Shown one piece after another: positions 50,111 to 59,712 of a stretch of DNA of 63,160 nt. Every line of letters starts with the position of its first letter. Position 1 is the first letter of the stretch. This DNA comes from Ornatilinea sp. GTDB lineage: Bacteria; Chloroflexota; Anaerolineae; Anaerolineales; Anaerolineaceae. The notes below the pieces were generated by a model. It searched no databases and was not told the DNA's origin. It saw only the letters and a list, made by a program, of their open reading frames with translations. The position numbers and the translations under genes were made by a program. The stretch is taken from NCBI GenBank assembly GCA_018433975.1, contig JAHDQE010000070.1:1-63160 (forward strand), in the 5' to 3' direction.

Positions 50111-51502
50111 ATGCCTTCCAGAATACCCCATACCCCCGACCACCCAGGACACATGAAGCGCGGAAAACGGTTAGCAATGAGCGGAATCCTGCTTTTTGTG
50201 ATACTCAGCACCGCATGCAGTCTTCCTTCAATCTTCTCGGACAAACCTGCGGAGGACCAGGCCAATGACCTGGAAAAGACCCGGATCGCATTGGATCTGA
50301 AAGCAACGGAACTGGCATTGAATGCAACCGAAATTGCCCAGAACAGCCAGCCTTCCCCGGAGCCGCCTGCTGTCGAAACGCCGTCACAGGATATTGCAGG
50401 AGGCGGAACTGCTCCCATCTTGCAGGGCCTGGATGCGGACCTTGTCTGGTTTCTATCAGACGGCACCCTTGCCATCCAAAAGCTGGACGGGACCATTATT
50501 CCGGTAGACATCGGAATCCCCATCAACGAGGAATATGGGATGCCCGGTTCCACCGGACCTATCTCCTTCAGCAGCGGGAAGGTCATGGTCACCAACCTGG
50601 TGGAACCCTACAACGCATTAATGATCGGCCCGGACGGCGGCATCGAAATTATCCTGGCACCGGAGGTCGAGGGAAAACTGACAGCCGCCTCTCTTTCGCC
50701 GGATGGGACGAAAATTGTCTGGTTGTTTGATAAAACCCGGGTGGCGCCCAGTCTATTTCAGGAACCGGCCTGCGATCCCGCCGATGGCTGCGTGGGGCGG
50801 GTATATGAATTGTATCTCTCCGACGCCTCCGGGCAGAACCCGGCGAAAATCTTCGAGGATACCATCAACGCGCCGGGCTATCCCAGCCTTGAGCTGGATG
50901 GCTGGCGGAGTGATCAACTGGCGATCTTCCTTCGTCAAAACGCCCACCTGCTCAGCCCCCTCTACCCGGATCAGGGCGGCGGTTTAAAAGTCTTTGACCT
51001 CGAAAGAAATACCCTGGTGCAGCGTACCGGGGACAACCTGGTCAAGAATTCTTTCTTCAGCCCGGAAGGGAACTGGATCGTTCACATTAATGATGGCGAT
51101 CAGATGATCGCGCTTCAGGTAGACGCACCGGGCGGTGTTCAATTTCTGAAACCAATCACCGCACCCGGACAGCCTTATATTGCGGATATTACTTTCTCGC
51201 CATTTGAAGATCGCCTGTTCTGGTTGGAACTCAAAACAGGGGATTCATGGAGCGAGATCGCCGCAATCGATGTGCACACAATGGGCCTGATCATGGTGGA
51301 TGATGAGACCCTCCTCTCGCTCAATCCGCCTTTCTACACGGATGATCTGCCCTTTTTGGGGCCTGTGCTCAACGACCATCTCCTGGTCATCAACCACAAA
51401 CAGGACAGCAAAATTATGGACACCCGGACGAAAACCTGGGTCGATTACAAAGATCCGGAACTTACACAGCCCCATATTCTGATCGGAACAATCCGGCCTT
51501 AG
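50111..51502 (+). CDS. Lipoprotein with beta-propeller-like repeats
   Basis: The 463-residue protein starts at ATG 50111 behind AGGAGG. A signal segment ends in LSTAC (lipobox, Cys at about 36). A helical stretch (EDQANDLEKTRIALDLKATE) is followed by WD40/PD40-like blades such as AASLSPDGTKIVWLFDK, FFSPEGNWIVHIN and TFSPFEDRLFWLE. It is probably anchored outside the membrane. The partner is unknown. Confidence 0.78.
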   Translation: MPSRIPHTPDHPGHMKRGKRLAMSGILLFVILSTACSLPSIFSDKPAEDQANDLEKTRIALDLKATELALNATEIAQNSQPSPEPPAVETPSQDIAGGGTAPILQGLDADLVWFLSDGTLAIQKLDGTIIPVDIGIPINEEYGMPGSTGPISFSSGKVMVTNLVEPYNALMIGPDGGIEIILAPEVEGKLTAASLSPDGTKIVWLFDKTRVAPSLFQEPACDPADGCVGRVYELYLSDASGQNPAKIFEDTINAPGYPSLELDGWRSDQLAIFLRQNAHLLSPLYPDQGGGLKVFDLERNTLVQRTGDNLVKNSFFSPEGNWIVHINDGDQMIALQVDAPGGVQFLKPITAPGQPYIADITFSPFEDRLFWLELKTGDSWSEIAAIDVHTMGLIMVDDETLLSLNPPFYTDDLPFLGPVLNDHLLVINHKQDSKIMDTRTKTWVDYKDPELTQPHILIGTIRP

Positions 51503-51524
51503 CTTCTCGTATTTTCAAAAAAAT

Positions 51525-51557
51525 GGACGGCACCCGGGCGAGTGCCGTCCGTTTTTT
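51525..51557 (+). terminator. Rho-independent terminator
   Basis: A perfect nine-bp stem GGACGGCAC / GTGCCGTCC is followed by GTTTTTT. Confidence 0.85.
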
Positions 51558-51733
51558 AACAAATCCATATGATTCATCCATGGTAAAAAATGATTCAAGT
51601 ATTCCTCCATAAATGAATTGACGAACGGCTGGAGGCATGCTATCATCCTTAATATCCAGATATCATTTTTTTATTCTGCACATTAACAACCCTATTTCTC
51701 ATTCTTTTTGGACTTATTTTCGGAGGAATTATT

Positions 51734-52822
51734 ATGAGTTCTGATTTCATCATTCGTTTAATTGGGATGATCGTCTTTTCGGTTCTGGGTGTCTATGGGG
51801 GCGTCTATTTGGGTGACCTCGCAAACATTAACCCCACGCCTAACACCCTGCCGGTTGAAGTATACGCAGTCACGGTCGGTATGGTTGGCGCGTTAGCAGG
51901 ATTGATCCTGTCTCCACTGCTTACCACCCGTCCCATACGAGCTTTGCGGTCCGTATTGGGCCGGATTTCTGCGCAAAAGCTGTTGGCAGCCCTGATCGGT
52001 TTTATATGCGGGCTTATCATTGCAGCTCTTTTGTCGTTTCCCCTCTCACTCCTTCCCAAACCATTTGGCAGCATTTTCCCGTTCATCGGGGTGCTGATTT
52101 TCGGTTATTTAGGCGTGGTTGTCTTTATGATGCGCCAGAACGACATTTTTAATATTTTTTCTTCGGTAACCCAGCGGTCAGGCACTGCCGGTTCCGCGCA
52201 GGATGACAAAGTAGGCTTCGCCGAAGGACGTTCCATTCTTTTAGATACCAGCGTGATCATTGACGGGCGCATCGCAGATATCGCCCGGACCGGATTTATC
52301 CCGGGCTCATTGTTGATCCCGCGTTTTGTGCTCGCCGAGTTGCAGTACATCGCCGATTCACCGGACAGTCTTCGCCGCCAGCGCGGGCGCCGTGGTATGG
52401 AAGTGCTGTCCCAGATCCAGAAAGAACCTTCCATTCCGGTAAGAGTGAGTGATATTGATGTCGAGGGCGTGCGCGAAGTGGATGACAAACTGGTCATCCT
52501 TGCCCGCCAGATGAAATGTCCCATTCTGACCAACGACTACAACCTCAACCGCATCGCCGAACTGCAGGGGGTGATGGTGCTGAACGTGAACGAACTGGCG
52601 AACGCTGTCAAATCCATCCTGCTCCCGGGCGAGATTCTGAACCTGACCGTCATTCAGGAAGGGAAAGAAACCGGCCAGGGAGTCGGCTACATGGACGACG
52701 GCACCATGGTTGTGGTTGAAAACGGAAAAGATTATATCCACAAAGAAATCAATGTGATCGTCACAAAAGTTTTGCAAACTGCCGCTGGACGCATGATTTT
52801 TGCAAAACCGGAAGACCATTAA
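51734..52822 (+). CDS. YacL-like PIN-TRAM membrane protein
   Basis: The 362-residue protein has four membrane helices (about 5-140). A PIN nuclease-like domain follows from about 167 ([17 protein letters not shown], acidic residues D171 and others), then a C-terminal TRAM domain ([19 protein letters not shown]). YacL in Bacillus has the same order and lies near cysS. CGGAGG precedes the ATG. It is probably an RNA-binding or RNA-cutting membrane protein and is followed after 34 bases by cysS. Confidence 0.9.
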   Translation: MSSDFIIRLIGMIVFSVLGVYGGVYLGDLANINPTPNTLPVEVYAVTVGMVGALAGLILSPLLTTRPIRALRSVLGRISAQKLLAALIGFICGLIIAALLSFPLSLLPKPFGSIFPFIGVLIFGYLGVVVFMMRQNDIFNIFSSVTQRSGTAGSAQDDKVGFAEGRSILLDTSVIIDGRIADIARTGFIPGSLLIPRFVLAELQYIADSPDSLRRQRGRRGMEVLSQIQKEPSIPVRVSDIDVEGVREVDDKLVILARQMKCPILTNDYNLNRIAELQGVMVLNVNELANAVKSILLPGEILNLTVIQEGKETGQGVGYMDDGTMVVVENGKDYIHKEINVIVTKVLQTAAGRMIFAKPEDH

Positions 52823-52856
52823 TCGTAAAAATGTAAAACGTAAGGAGATTACCCGG

Positions 52857-54254
52857 ATGAGCCAGAAGATTTACAACACTCTGACACGAAAAATCGAAGA
52901 CTTTAAGACGGTGGAACCAAACAAAGTGCGCATGTACGTGTGTGGCCCCACGGTTTATAACAAGGCCCATATCGGGCACGCCATGTCAGCGCTTGTATTT
53001 GATATCATCCGCCGCTATCTCGAATATCGTGGCTATGAAGTTAAGCACGCCATGAATTTCACCGATGTCGATGATAAGATTATCAAACGCGCAAACGAGC
53101 TGGGAATGGACCCCTTCGCTTTGGGGCAGCAGTATATTGATGAGTACCGGCAGCATCTTGCCGATCTGAACATCCTGCCCCCCACCATTACGCCCTACGC
53201 TACCCGGGAAATTGATCAGATCGTGGATATGATCCAGGGATTGATCGATAAGGGCTACGCCTACGAAGTAGACGGCGATGTTTATTTCCGCGTGGAGAAG
53301 GATAAAGAGTATGGCAAGCTCTCCGGCCGCCGGATTGAAGACATGCAATCGGGTTCCCGCATTGATGTGGACCAGCGAAAAGAGAGCCCAATGGATTTCG
53401 CGCTGTGGAAAGCTGCCCGTCCGGGGGAACCCTCCTGGGATACCCCGTGGGGCAAAGGCCGCCCCGGCTGGCATATTGAATGTTCGGCCATGAGCCGCCA
53501 CCACCTGGGCGATGAAATCGATATCCACGGTGGGGGGAACGACCTGATTTTCCCGCATCACGAAAATGAAATCGCCCAAACCGAATGCCTCACCGGAAAG
53601 ACCTTCGCTCGATATTGGGTCCATCATGGAATGCTTCAGTTGAGCGGCGAGAAAATGTCCAAATCCATCGGAAACCTCGTCACCGTCGAAGATTATTTAA
53701 AGGAACACAGCGCCAACTCCTTCCGCATGTTGATCCTCAATTCATACTACCGCAACCCGATCTCGTTTAGCGAAGAAGTGGCTGAACAGGCCGAAAAAGC
53801 GGTCGACCGTCTGCGCTCGGCGTTGAAACCTGCCATGCCCGGCGCGAAAGGCGCCCCTGCCGCCAGCCTGACGGCCCTCGAAGAGCAAACCAAGAGCGCC
53901 AAAGCCGGGTTCATTGAATCCATGGATAATGATTTCAACAGCGCCGGTGCCCTGGGCAACCTGTTCGATCTGGTGCGCGTTGTCAACCAGACCCGGGCCG
54001 ATGGCGCCGTGGACCAGGAACTGCTGCCCGCGCAGCAGTTGATTCTGGAGCTGACCGGTGTGCTGGGCTTACAGCTTGAAGAGAAAGACCAGGGGAAACA
54101 GGCCGCGGACCCGTTCATCGATCTTCTGGTCGAGGTCCGCATGGAGCTGCGCAAGCAAAAACAATTTGCTCTTTCCGACTTGGTGCGGGACCGTCTGGCG
54201 GAGCTCGGTGTCATTCTGGAAGACAGTAAAGAAGGCACAACCTGGCACTGGTAA
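52857..54254 (+). CDS. cysS: Cysteinyl-tRNA synthetase
   Basis: This 465-residue class I synthetase loads cysteine on tRNA-Cys. C29 of YVCGPTVY and the later C/H/E ligands ([20 protein letters not shown]) hold the zinc that selects cysteine. HIGH is at 38-41 and KMSKS at about 266. ATG 52857 follows AAGGAGA. It has the normal family length and is the second gene after yacL-like. Confidence 0.96.
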   Translation: MSQKIYNTLTRKIEDFKTVEPNKVRMYVCGPTVYNKAHIGHAMSALVFDIIRRYLEYRGYEVKHAMNFTDVDDKIIKRANELGMDPFALGQQYIDEYRQHLADLNILPPTITPYATREIDQIVDMIQGLIDKGYAYEVDGDVYFRVEKDKEYGKLSGRRIEDMQSGSRIDVDQRKESPMDFALWKAARPGEPSWDTPWGKGRPGWHIECSAMSRHHLGDEIDIHGGGNDLIFPHHENEIAQTECLTGKTFARYWVHHGMLQLSGEKMSKSIGNLVTVEDYLKEHSANSFRMLILNSYYRNPISFSEEVAEQAEKAVDRLRSALKPAMPGAKGAPAASLTALEEQTKSAKAGFIESMDNDFNSAGALGNLFDLVRVVNQTRADGAVDQELLPAQQLILELTGVLGLQLEEKDQGKQAADPFIDLLVEVRMELRKQKQFALSDLVRDRLAELGVILEDSKEGTTWHW

Positions 54255-54277
54255 ATTCAAATTTCGGGAAACACAAC

Positions 54278-54300
54278 ACGGGCAGCTCAGGGCTGCCCGT
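54278..54300 (+). terminator. Hairpin between cysS and rlmB
   Basis: A perfect nine-bp stem ACGGGCAGC / GCTGCCCGT without a real T run lies between cysS and rlmB, so termination may be partial. Confidence 0.4.
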
Positions 54301-54338
54301 ATCATTAAACCCATAGATTGGGGAAACAGGTAAAAAAA

Positions 54339-55076
54339 ATGAAAGAATGGATCACCGGGCGTAACCCGGTTTATGAAGTACTCCAGGCTCGCCGCAGGCA
54401 TTTCTTCCGCTTGTGGATTGCCAAAGGCGTCAGGCCCCAGGACCGTCTGGTGGAAATTGTGAAAATAATGCAGGGCTTCAACCTTCCGGTTGAAGAAGTC
54501 CCCCGCAGTCAACTGGACCCGCTCAGCGAAGGCCATCAGGGAGTGGCCCTTCAGGTCAGCGAATATCCTTACAGCACTATGCCGGATATCCTCGCGCTTG
54601 CCAAAAAACGGGAAGAGCCCTTGTTCGTTCTGCTGCTGGATGTCATTCAGAACCCCCAGAACCTGGGCACCCTCATCCGCACCGCAGAAGCGGTGGGCGT
54701 GCATGGTGTTGTCATGCCGGGGCGAAGGGCCGCTGGAGTGACTCCCGCGGTGGTGCATGCTTCCGCCGGGGCTAGCGAACATCTGCTGGTCGCCCAGAGC
54801 AATATCGCGCAGGCCATCAGCGTGTTCAAAGAAGCCGGCGCGTGGGCCATCGGACTGGAAGGCAGCGACAAAGCACAACCAACCTCTAGGGTCAACCTCA
54901 AAGGGCCGCTGGCGCTGGTGGTAGGCAGTGAAGGCGATGGGATGCGGAAACTGGTGCGCGATTCCTGCGACATCCTCATGAAACTCCCCATGCACGGACG
55001 CATCGAATCCCTGAATGCCGCTGTGGCCGGATCGGTTGCCCTTTATCTGGCGCTTCAAGCCCGGCAGACGGATTAA
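54339..55076 (+). CDS. rlmB: RlmB-like 23S rRNA 2'-O-methyltransferase
   Basis: The 245-residue SpoU/TrmH protein methylates the ribose of a 23S rRNA guanosine (G2251 in E. coli). An N-terminal L30e-like domain (TGRNPVYEVLQARRRHFFRLW) is followed by the SPOUT domain with LLDVIQNPQNLGTLIRTAEA, LVVGSEGDGMRKLV and LPMHGRIESLNAAVAGSVA. The position after cysS matches yacO in Bacillus. ATG 54339 is preferred over an in-frame TTG at 54318. Confidence 0.9.
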   Translation: MKEWITGRNPVYEVLQARRRHFFRLWIAKGVRPQDRLVEIVKIMQGFNLPVEEVPRSQLDPLSEGHQGVALQVSEYPYSTMPDILALAKKREEPLFVLLLDVIQNPQNLGTLIRTAEAVGVHGVVMPGRRAAGVTPAVVHASAGASEHLLVAQSNIAQAISVFKEAGAWAIGLEGSDKAQPTSRVNLKGPLALVVGSEGDGMRKLVRDSCDILMKLPMHGRIESLNAAVAGSVALYLALQARQTD

Positions 55077-55261
55077 ACCCGTTCGCCGGACCCAAACTTG
55101 AATATCCGGCCCTTCCAAAAGAATAAAATTGTAGGAATCGTATTAAGCAAATCATCCAATCCATCTGTTTTAAGGTAAAATAAGAAACGCAGATTGAAAA
55201 GGATGCGTTTTTGAGAAAAATTCTCAAAAAAAATCGACACAGCATTGATTCCGGCAAACAT

Positions 55262-55291
55262 CCTGATCTCATAATTAAGATCAGGTATTTT
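55262..55291 (+). terminator. Terminator or leader hairpin before hpt
   Basis: A perfect eight-bp stem CCTGATCT / AGATCAGG is followed by TATTTTG. It could end rlmB or act in the hpt leader. Confidence 0.45.
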
Positions 55292-55348
55292 GTTGTCAGG
55301 GCATCCTTGGAAAGATCAGATCAAAGTATTGTAAAGGATTAAACAAGC

Positions 55349-55936
55349 ATGTTACCCACCCAGAACGAATTCCCGTATGAATTCATCGCCAAGGTATTGA
55401 TACCCGAAGAGGACATCAAAAAGCGGGTATGTGAATTAGGCGCGCAAATCACCGCGGATTACAAAGACTCCGAAAACTTACTCCTGCTGGGCCTTTTGCG
55501 GGGCAGCGTAATGTTCATCACCGACTTAATGCGAAAGATCAACCGCCCGATGACCATGGACTTTATGTCCGTTTCTTCTTATTCCGGTTCCGAGTCCAGC
55601 GGTTTTGTTCGCATTGACTCCGACCATAAAACCAATATCCACAACTGGGATGTCATTCTGGTGGATGATATCGTCGATTCGGGCTTAACCCTTTATACGG
55701 TGCGCAAGCTGCTCGTTGACCGGAAACCCAAGAGCCTTAAAATCTGCACCATGCTCGACAAGCCCGACCGCCACAAAGTGGACCTGCCAATTGATTACAC
55801 CGGGTTCCAGATTCCGGATTATTTCGTGGTGGGTTATGGCCTGGATATTGACGAAAAGGGCCGGAACCTGCCTTATATTGCATCCGTAGACCTGGAAAAA
55901 TATCAGGCCATGAAGAAAAGAGAGCAGGGCGCATAG
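55349..55936 (+). CDS. hpt: Hypoxanthine phosphoribosyltransferase
   Basis: The 195-residue enzyme makes IMP or GMP from the free base and PRPP. The PRPP loop is VILVDDIVDSGLT at about 100-112, with LLGLLRGSVMFITDLMR before it and the base-binding FQIPDYFVVGYGLDIDEKGR after it. Length is normal. It ends at the strong terminator at 55971. Confidence 0.92.
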   Translation: MLPTQNEFPYEFIAKVLIPEEDIKKRVCELGAQITADYKDSENLLLLGLLRGSVMFITDLMRKINRPMTMDFMSVSSYSGSESSGFVRIDSDHKTNIHNWDVILVDDIVDSGLTLYTVRKLLVDRKPKSLKICTMLDKPDRHKVDLPIDYTGFQIPDYFVVGYGLDIDEKGRNLPYIASVDLEKYQAMKKREQGA

Positions 55937-55970
55937 TTCTTCGGGGTTACTGCTTTCCCTCGCACTTCAG

Positions 55971-56012
55971 ATCAGGCCGGCGCTTATATTGAGACCGCCG
56001 GCCTGATTTTTA
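55971..56012 (+). terminator. Rho-independent terminator
   Basis: A perfect 12-bp stem ATCAGGCCGGCG / CGCCGGCCTGAT with a 13-base loop is followed by TTTT. Confidence 0.85.
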
Positions 56013-56176
56013 CACCTTTCTCTACGCCTATGCGCAGTCCAGAAGTGTTCCCCATCACAAGAACAATCCCCTGCTCGCCGCGTTTTGATGCCGGAAAAAC
56101 ATGATACAATGTAGGAACTCTTGCAATCCAATGCAGCAATCCGGCAAATATAAAACCTTAAAAGGCAGTATACGCG

Positions 56177-56656
56177 ATGTCTTGTGAGCAGTTATTCCTT
56201 GAAGAATTAAAGAAAAAAGGCTATCGGTTCACGCCCCAGCGGGAGATTGTGCTGGAAATCATGCACCACCTCGATAAGCCCGCCAGCGCGGAAGAGATCT
56301 TCGCCCATGTGCAGGAAATCACCAAAACCGTAGATAAATCCACCGTATACCGCACCCTGGATCTGCTGCAGGAATTTGGGCTGGTTTCCGTGATCGACTC
56401 CGGCGAGCGGGGACATCTCTACGAACACCTGGGCACGGATAAGCCCCACCTGCACCTGGCATGTGAATCCTGTGGAAAGATCTTTGCCGTAGACCAGGAA
56501 GCCTTCCTGCCTTTCGCGGAATACCTTGCCGATACGGTCGGTTTTGAAGTTTCCCTTCAGAGCACGACCATTCAGGGACTATGTTCCGCCTGCCGGGAAA
56601 AGGCTCATTCGGTGGCAGTCCGTGAGCAGGTTCTAGAGGAAACTTCTTCAAATTAA
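56177..56656 (+). CDS. Fur family transcriptional regulator
   Basis: The 159-residue protein has the Fur winged helix (GYRFTPQREIVLEIMHHLDK, SAEEIFAHV, VDKSTVYRTLDLLQEFGLV) and the metal/dimer domain with HLHLACESCGK and CSACRE zinc cysteines. Whether it senses iron, zinc, manganese or peroxide is not settled by the sequence. A TACAAT-like -10 lies at about 56103. It is transcribed alone. Confidence 0.92.
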   Translation: MSCEQLFLEELKKKGYRFTPQREIVLEIMHHLDKPASAEEIFAHVQEITKTVDKSTVYRTLDLLQEFGLVSVIDSGERGHLYEHLGTDKPHLHLACESCGKIFAVDQEAFLPFAEYLADTVGFEVSLQSTTIQGLCSACREKAHSVAVREQVLEETSSN

Positions 56657-56842
56657 TGATCCGCCCGGCACGGATTGAATACTCCCCAATGAGGATCTGC
56701 CTCACACCGTATACCGCACAGACTACTTTTCCTACTCCATCATTCATTTCAGGACCAATAAACTCTTAGCAAAATTGTATTGCTATCTATCCTGTTTCAC
56801 TATAAAATCAATCAAGGAGAAAGTAAACACAGGAGGGAAATT

Positions 56843-57985
56843 TTGAGCAGAATCGACCATCTTTTTCAATCAGGCGTTTCCGCCGCAGAAGCCGGTGACC
56901 TGGAGCAGGCCCGCAGCCTGCTCCTGCAGGTTGTGGAAGAAAATCCCCACCATGAAGAAGCCTGGATGTGGCTGTGTGATCTGGTGGACAACCGCGAAGA
57001 CCGTCTGATCGCGCTGGAAAACGTGTTGACCATTAACCCCGAGAACAACGACGCGCGCGTGCTCCTGGAAACCCTCCAATCGGCCGGAGTCCAGGCCGCC
57101 GAAAATACGCCGCGTGTTTTCTCTGCCGTTTCCACCGAACCTTTGAAGCGCCCTGTCAACCCCTGGGAAGAGACCAGTTCGATCCTGGAAAAGGCCAACT
57201 CCCCCACCACACCCATCAAGGACCGCCGTGTCATGCAGGCCCGTTCCCGCTCCCGGTTGATGGCGGCGCACCGCGCCCTCAGCGCCGGGGACAGAGAAGC
57301 CGTGCTCAATATTCTGGTTCAGATGGTCGAAGAAGATGAAAATAGTAAGGAAGCCTGGTTCTTGTTGGGGCACATGGCTCCCACGGTCGAAGACCAGCGA
57401 ATCGCCCTGGAAAACGTGCTCATCCTCAACCCGGAGAATAGACCCGCTTCCCTCCGGCTCGAAAAGCTGGAGCAGTTGGCCGATGAATATGTTCTGGAGA
57501 CCCTCCTGTGGGAGAAAGAGGATACCCTGCTCAAGATCGTGGAGAGCTTTTTAGGGATTTCAGCGGACGGCCAGAAACCGGCAAACGGCAGCCAAAAGGC
57601 AGCAGGTCCCAATGGGAAAGGCGGATCGGAGCAGGGTTCGGAGCAAAGCCCCACGCTCCATCTCTTCCGGATCGCGCTGTGGCCCACCCTTCTTTTCATC
57701 CTCCTGATCGTCATCCAATCCTTTTTGAAACTGTTGAGCTTCACCCCGTTGTTCATTTTAGGCGCTCTGAGCGTGCTGGTCGGCTCGGTACTGGCGGCAG
57801 CCGCTTCGGCCACACCCCGCCACCCGCTGTGGGTCGATTATTTTGGAGAACCCGGAGAGCAGCTTGAAAAGACCGCCTCCTGGATCTTTGGCGGGCTGGG
57901 CTGGCTGCTCGCGGTGGGGCCCTTCATTATATTCTTCGCCTACGCAGCCCAGGCATTAACCTCCTCCCTCGCCCTCACCGGCTAA
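56843..57985 (+). CDS. TPR-like protein with C-terminal membrane segments
   Basis: The 380-residue protein starts with TTG 56843, five bases after AGGAGGG; an upstream ATG at 56780 has no such site. TPR-like helices with NPHHEEAWMWLCDLV and ALENVLTINPENNDARVLLE occur twice (about 10-80 and 135-210). Two or three membrane segments follow at about 275-370. It probably holds partners at the membrane. No partner gene is evident. Confidence 0.75.
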   Translation: MSRIDHLFQSGVSAAEAGDLEQARSLLLQVVEENPHHEEAWMWLCDLVDNREDRLIALENVLTINPENNDARVLLETLQSAGVQAAENTPRVFSAVSTEPLKRPVNPWEETSSILEKANSPTTPIKDRRVMQARSRSRLMAAHRALSAGDREAVLNILVQMVEEDENSKEAWFLLGHMAPTVEDQRIALENVLILNPENRPASLRLEKLEQLADEYVLETLLWEKEDTLLKIVESFLGISADGQKPANGSQKAAGPNGKGGSEQGSEQSPTLHLFRIALWPTLLFILLIVIQSFLKLLSFTPLFILGALSVLVGSVLAAAASATPRHPLWVDYFGEPGEQLEKTASWIFGGLGWLLAVGPFIIFFAYAAQALTSSLALTG

Positions 57986-58034
57986 CCGCGTCCACCCTTT
58001 TTCCCCGCACGAAAACCAAACCTGTTCATTATAA

Positions 58035-58074
58035 ACAGACCTGATGACTCGCGAAAACGCGTCAGCAGGTCTGT
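58035..58074. other. Long stem-loop between convergent genes
   Basis: ACAGACCTG / CAGGTCTGT with an inner GAC-CGCG..CGCGTC stem forms a large hairpin just after the TPR gene. It has no T run and could aid termination or be an mRNA end-protecting structure. Confidence 0.45.
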
Positions 58075-58085
58075 AACTGTAGAAT

Positions 58086-58120
58086 AAAAACCTGTTCCTC
58101 TGCCGGGATACGGCGGAGTC
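58086..58120 (-). terminator. Terminator of the COG2509 gene
   Basis: On the minus strand CTCCGCCG / CGGCAGAG (one wobble) is followed by GAACAGGTTTTTATT. It lies about 20 bases after the stop of the flavoprotein gene. Confidence 0.6.
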
Positions 58121-58141
58121 TGTTTTATAGGATCAACGTGT

Positions 58142-59560
58142 TCACCACGTGCCGGTCAGCATCCGCCCCATGCACACCCCGTTCATGCTGGCCTGCATCA
58201 GGCCGCGCGTCAGCCCCGCCCCATCCCCCAGCACGTGCAGGTTCTCGATATTGGTCTGGAAGGTGTCATCCACCACCAGCCGGTTGGAATAGAACTTGAC
58301 CTCCACCCCATAGATCAGCGTCCCGTCCCCGGCCAGGCCGGGCATCAGGTGATCCAGCGCTTCAATCGACTCTACGATATCCAGCATCAGGCGGTAAGGC
58401 AGCACCAGGCTCAGGTCCCCCGGCACGGCATCCCGCAGCGTGGGCTGGATGTTGTTCTTCACCAGCCGCTCCTGGTTCGTCCGCCGGCCGCGTTTGAAAT
58501 CGCCGTAGCGCTGCACCAGCACCTTGTTGCCGGAGAGCATATTCCCCAGGCGGGCAATATACAACCCGTATTCAATCGGCGAGTTGAACGGCTCGGTGAA
58601 ATGTTTGGAGACCAGCAACGCGAAATTGGTATTTTTCGTTTTCAGCGCCTCGTCCTTGTAGCTGTGGCCGTTGGCTACCGCCAGTTCGTCATACTTTTCT
58701 TCCGAAACCTCGCCGCGCGGGTTCCAGCAGAAAGTCCGCACCTTGTCGTCAAAGGTCTTGGTGTAATACACCAGCTTGGCCTCATAGAAGATCGAATCGA
58801 TCTTCGCCGTGACGGCCGCGTCCGTTTCAATCCGGCAGCCGATATCCACCGTCCCCACCTGGGTGTCAATCCGGTAGCGGTCGCACATCGACTTCAGCCA
58901 GTTGCTGCCCTCACGGCCCACGCCGACCACCACCTTGTCCGCATAATACCGCGCCCCGTCGTCCGTCTCCACGCCGGTGATCTTCTGGTTCCCGGAGGGC
59001 CCCGCTTCCATGATAAAATCCTTCACCATGGTATTGAACAGCAGTTCAATCCCCATGCGCTCAATTTCTTTCTGGATCAGGGAGTAAATTTCGTAAGCTT
59101 TCTCTGTCCCCAGATGCCGCACTTTGGCTTCGACGAACTTTAAATCCGCCTGAAACGCCTTCCTGCGGATATCCTCCACCACTTCCTGATCATTGTCGCC
59201 GTAAACCCGGGTATCCGCTCCAAATTTCAAATAAATCCCATCCGTGTAATCCAGAACCTCGCTGAATTTCCGGTGGCCGATGTAGCTTGCCAGGTCCCCG
59301 CCCACTTCGCCGTGATCGCTGATGCTCAACTTTCCATCGCTGAAGCTGCCGCTCCCCGAAAAACCGGTGGTGATATTGCACGGCGAGCAGTTCACGCACA
59401 CCCCCGTCGTTCGTTTGGGACATTTGCGCTTTTCAATCGAGCGGCCTTTCTCGATCATCAAGATCCTCACGGAAGGATCGTTCTTCTTCATCTCATACGC
59501 CGTGAAAATACCGCTCGGCCCGGCTCCAACAATAATCAAATCATATTTTTCCAAAGACAT
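58142..59560 (-). CDS. COG2509-type FAD-dependent dehydrogenase
   Basis: The 472-residue flavoprotein has DLIIVGAGPSGIFTAYEM at the start. A Cys-rich loop follows (KCPKRTTGVCVNCSPCN), then TGFSGSGSFSDGKL, hallmarks of COG2509, a family of uncharacterised FAD-dependent dehydrogenases. HVLGDGAGLTRGLMQASMNG closes the FAD site. ATG 59560 has AGAGG at five bases. Substrate and electron partner are unknown; the cysteines may bind a metal or cluster. Confidence 0.88.
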   Translation of the reverse strand: MSLEKYDLIIVGAGPSGIFTAYEMKKNDPSVRILMIEKGRSIEKRKCPKRTTGVCVNCSPCNITTGFSGSGSFSDGKLSISDHGEVGGDLASYIGHRKFSEVLDYTDGIYLKFGADTRVYGDNDQEVVEDIRRKAFQADLKFVEAKVRHLGTEKAYEIYSLIQKEIERMGIELLFNTMVKDFIMEAGPSGNQKITGVETDDGARYYADKVVVGVGREGSNWLKSMCDRYRIDTQVGTVDIGCRIETDAAVTAKIDSIFYEAKLVYYTKTFDDKVRTFCWNPRGEVSEEKYDELAVANGHSYKDEALKTKNTNFALLVSKHFTEPFNSPIEYGLYIARLGNMLSGNKVLVQRYGDFKRGRRTNQERLVKNNIQPTLRDAVPGDLSLVLPYRLMLDIVESIEALDHLMPGLAGDGTLIYGVEVKFYSNRLVVDDTFQTNIENLHVLGDGAGLTRGLMQASMNGVCMGRMLTGTW

Positions 59561-59712
59561 ATCTACCTCTATCATCTCAATCAAAACGGCCCGCGATTCC
59601 AGACCGCCACAATTTTACTTTAACACACAATTTTGTGCGAGGCAGTTTTTGGGGTTTAATAAGAAAAAATTAAGAAATTTGGCCCGGAATGGACCGGATG
59701 CCTCTTACCCGC

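Noticed and set aside
54069..55118. 349-codon frame opposite rlmB and the end of cysS
   Set aside because: It crosses two well-supported genes and has no motif.
58235..59143. 302-codon frame opposite the COG2509 gene
   Set aside because: Antisense shadow; the FAD motifs are clear on the minus strand.
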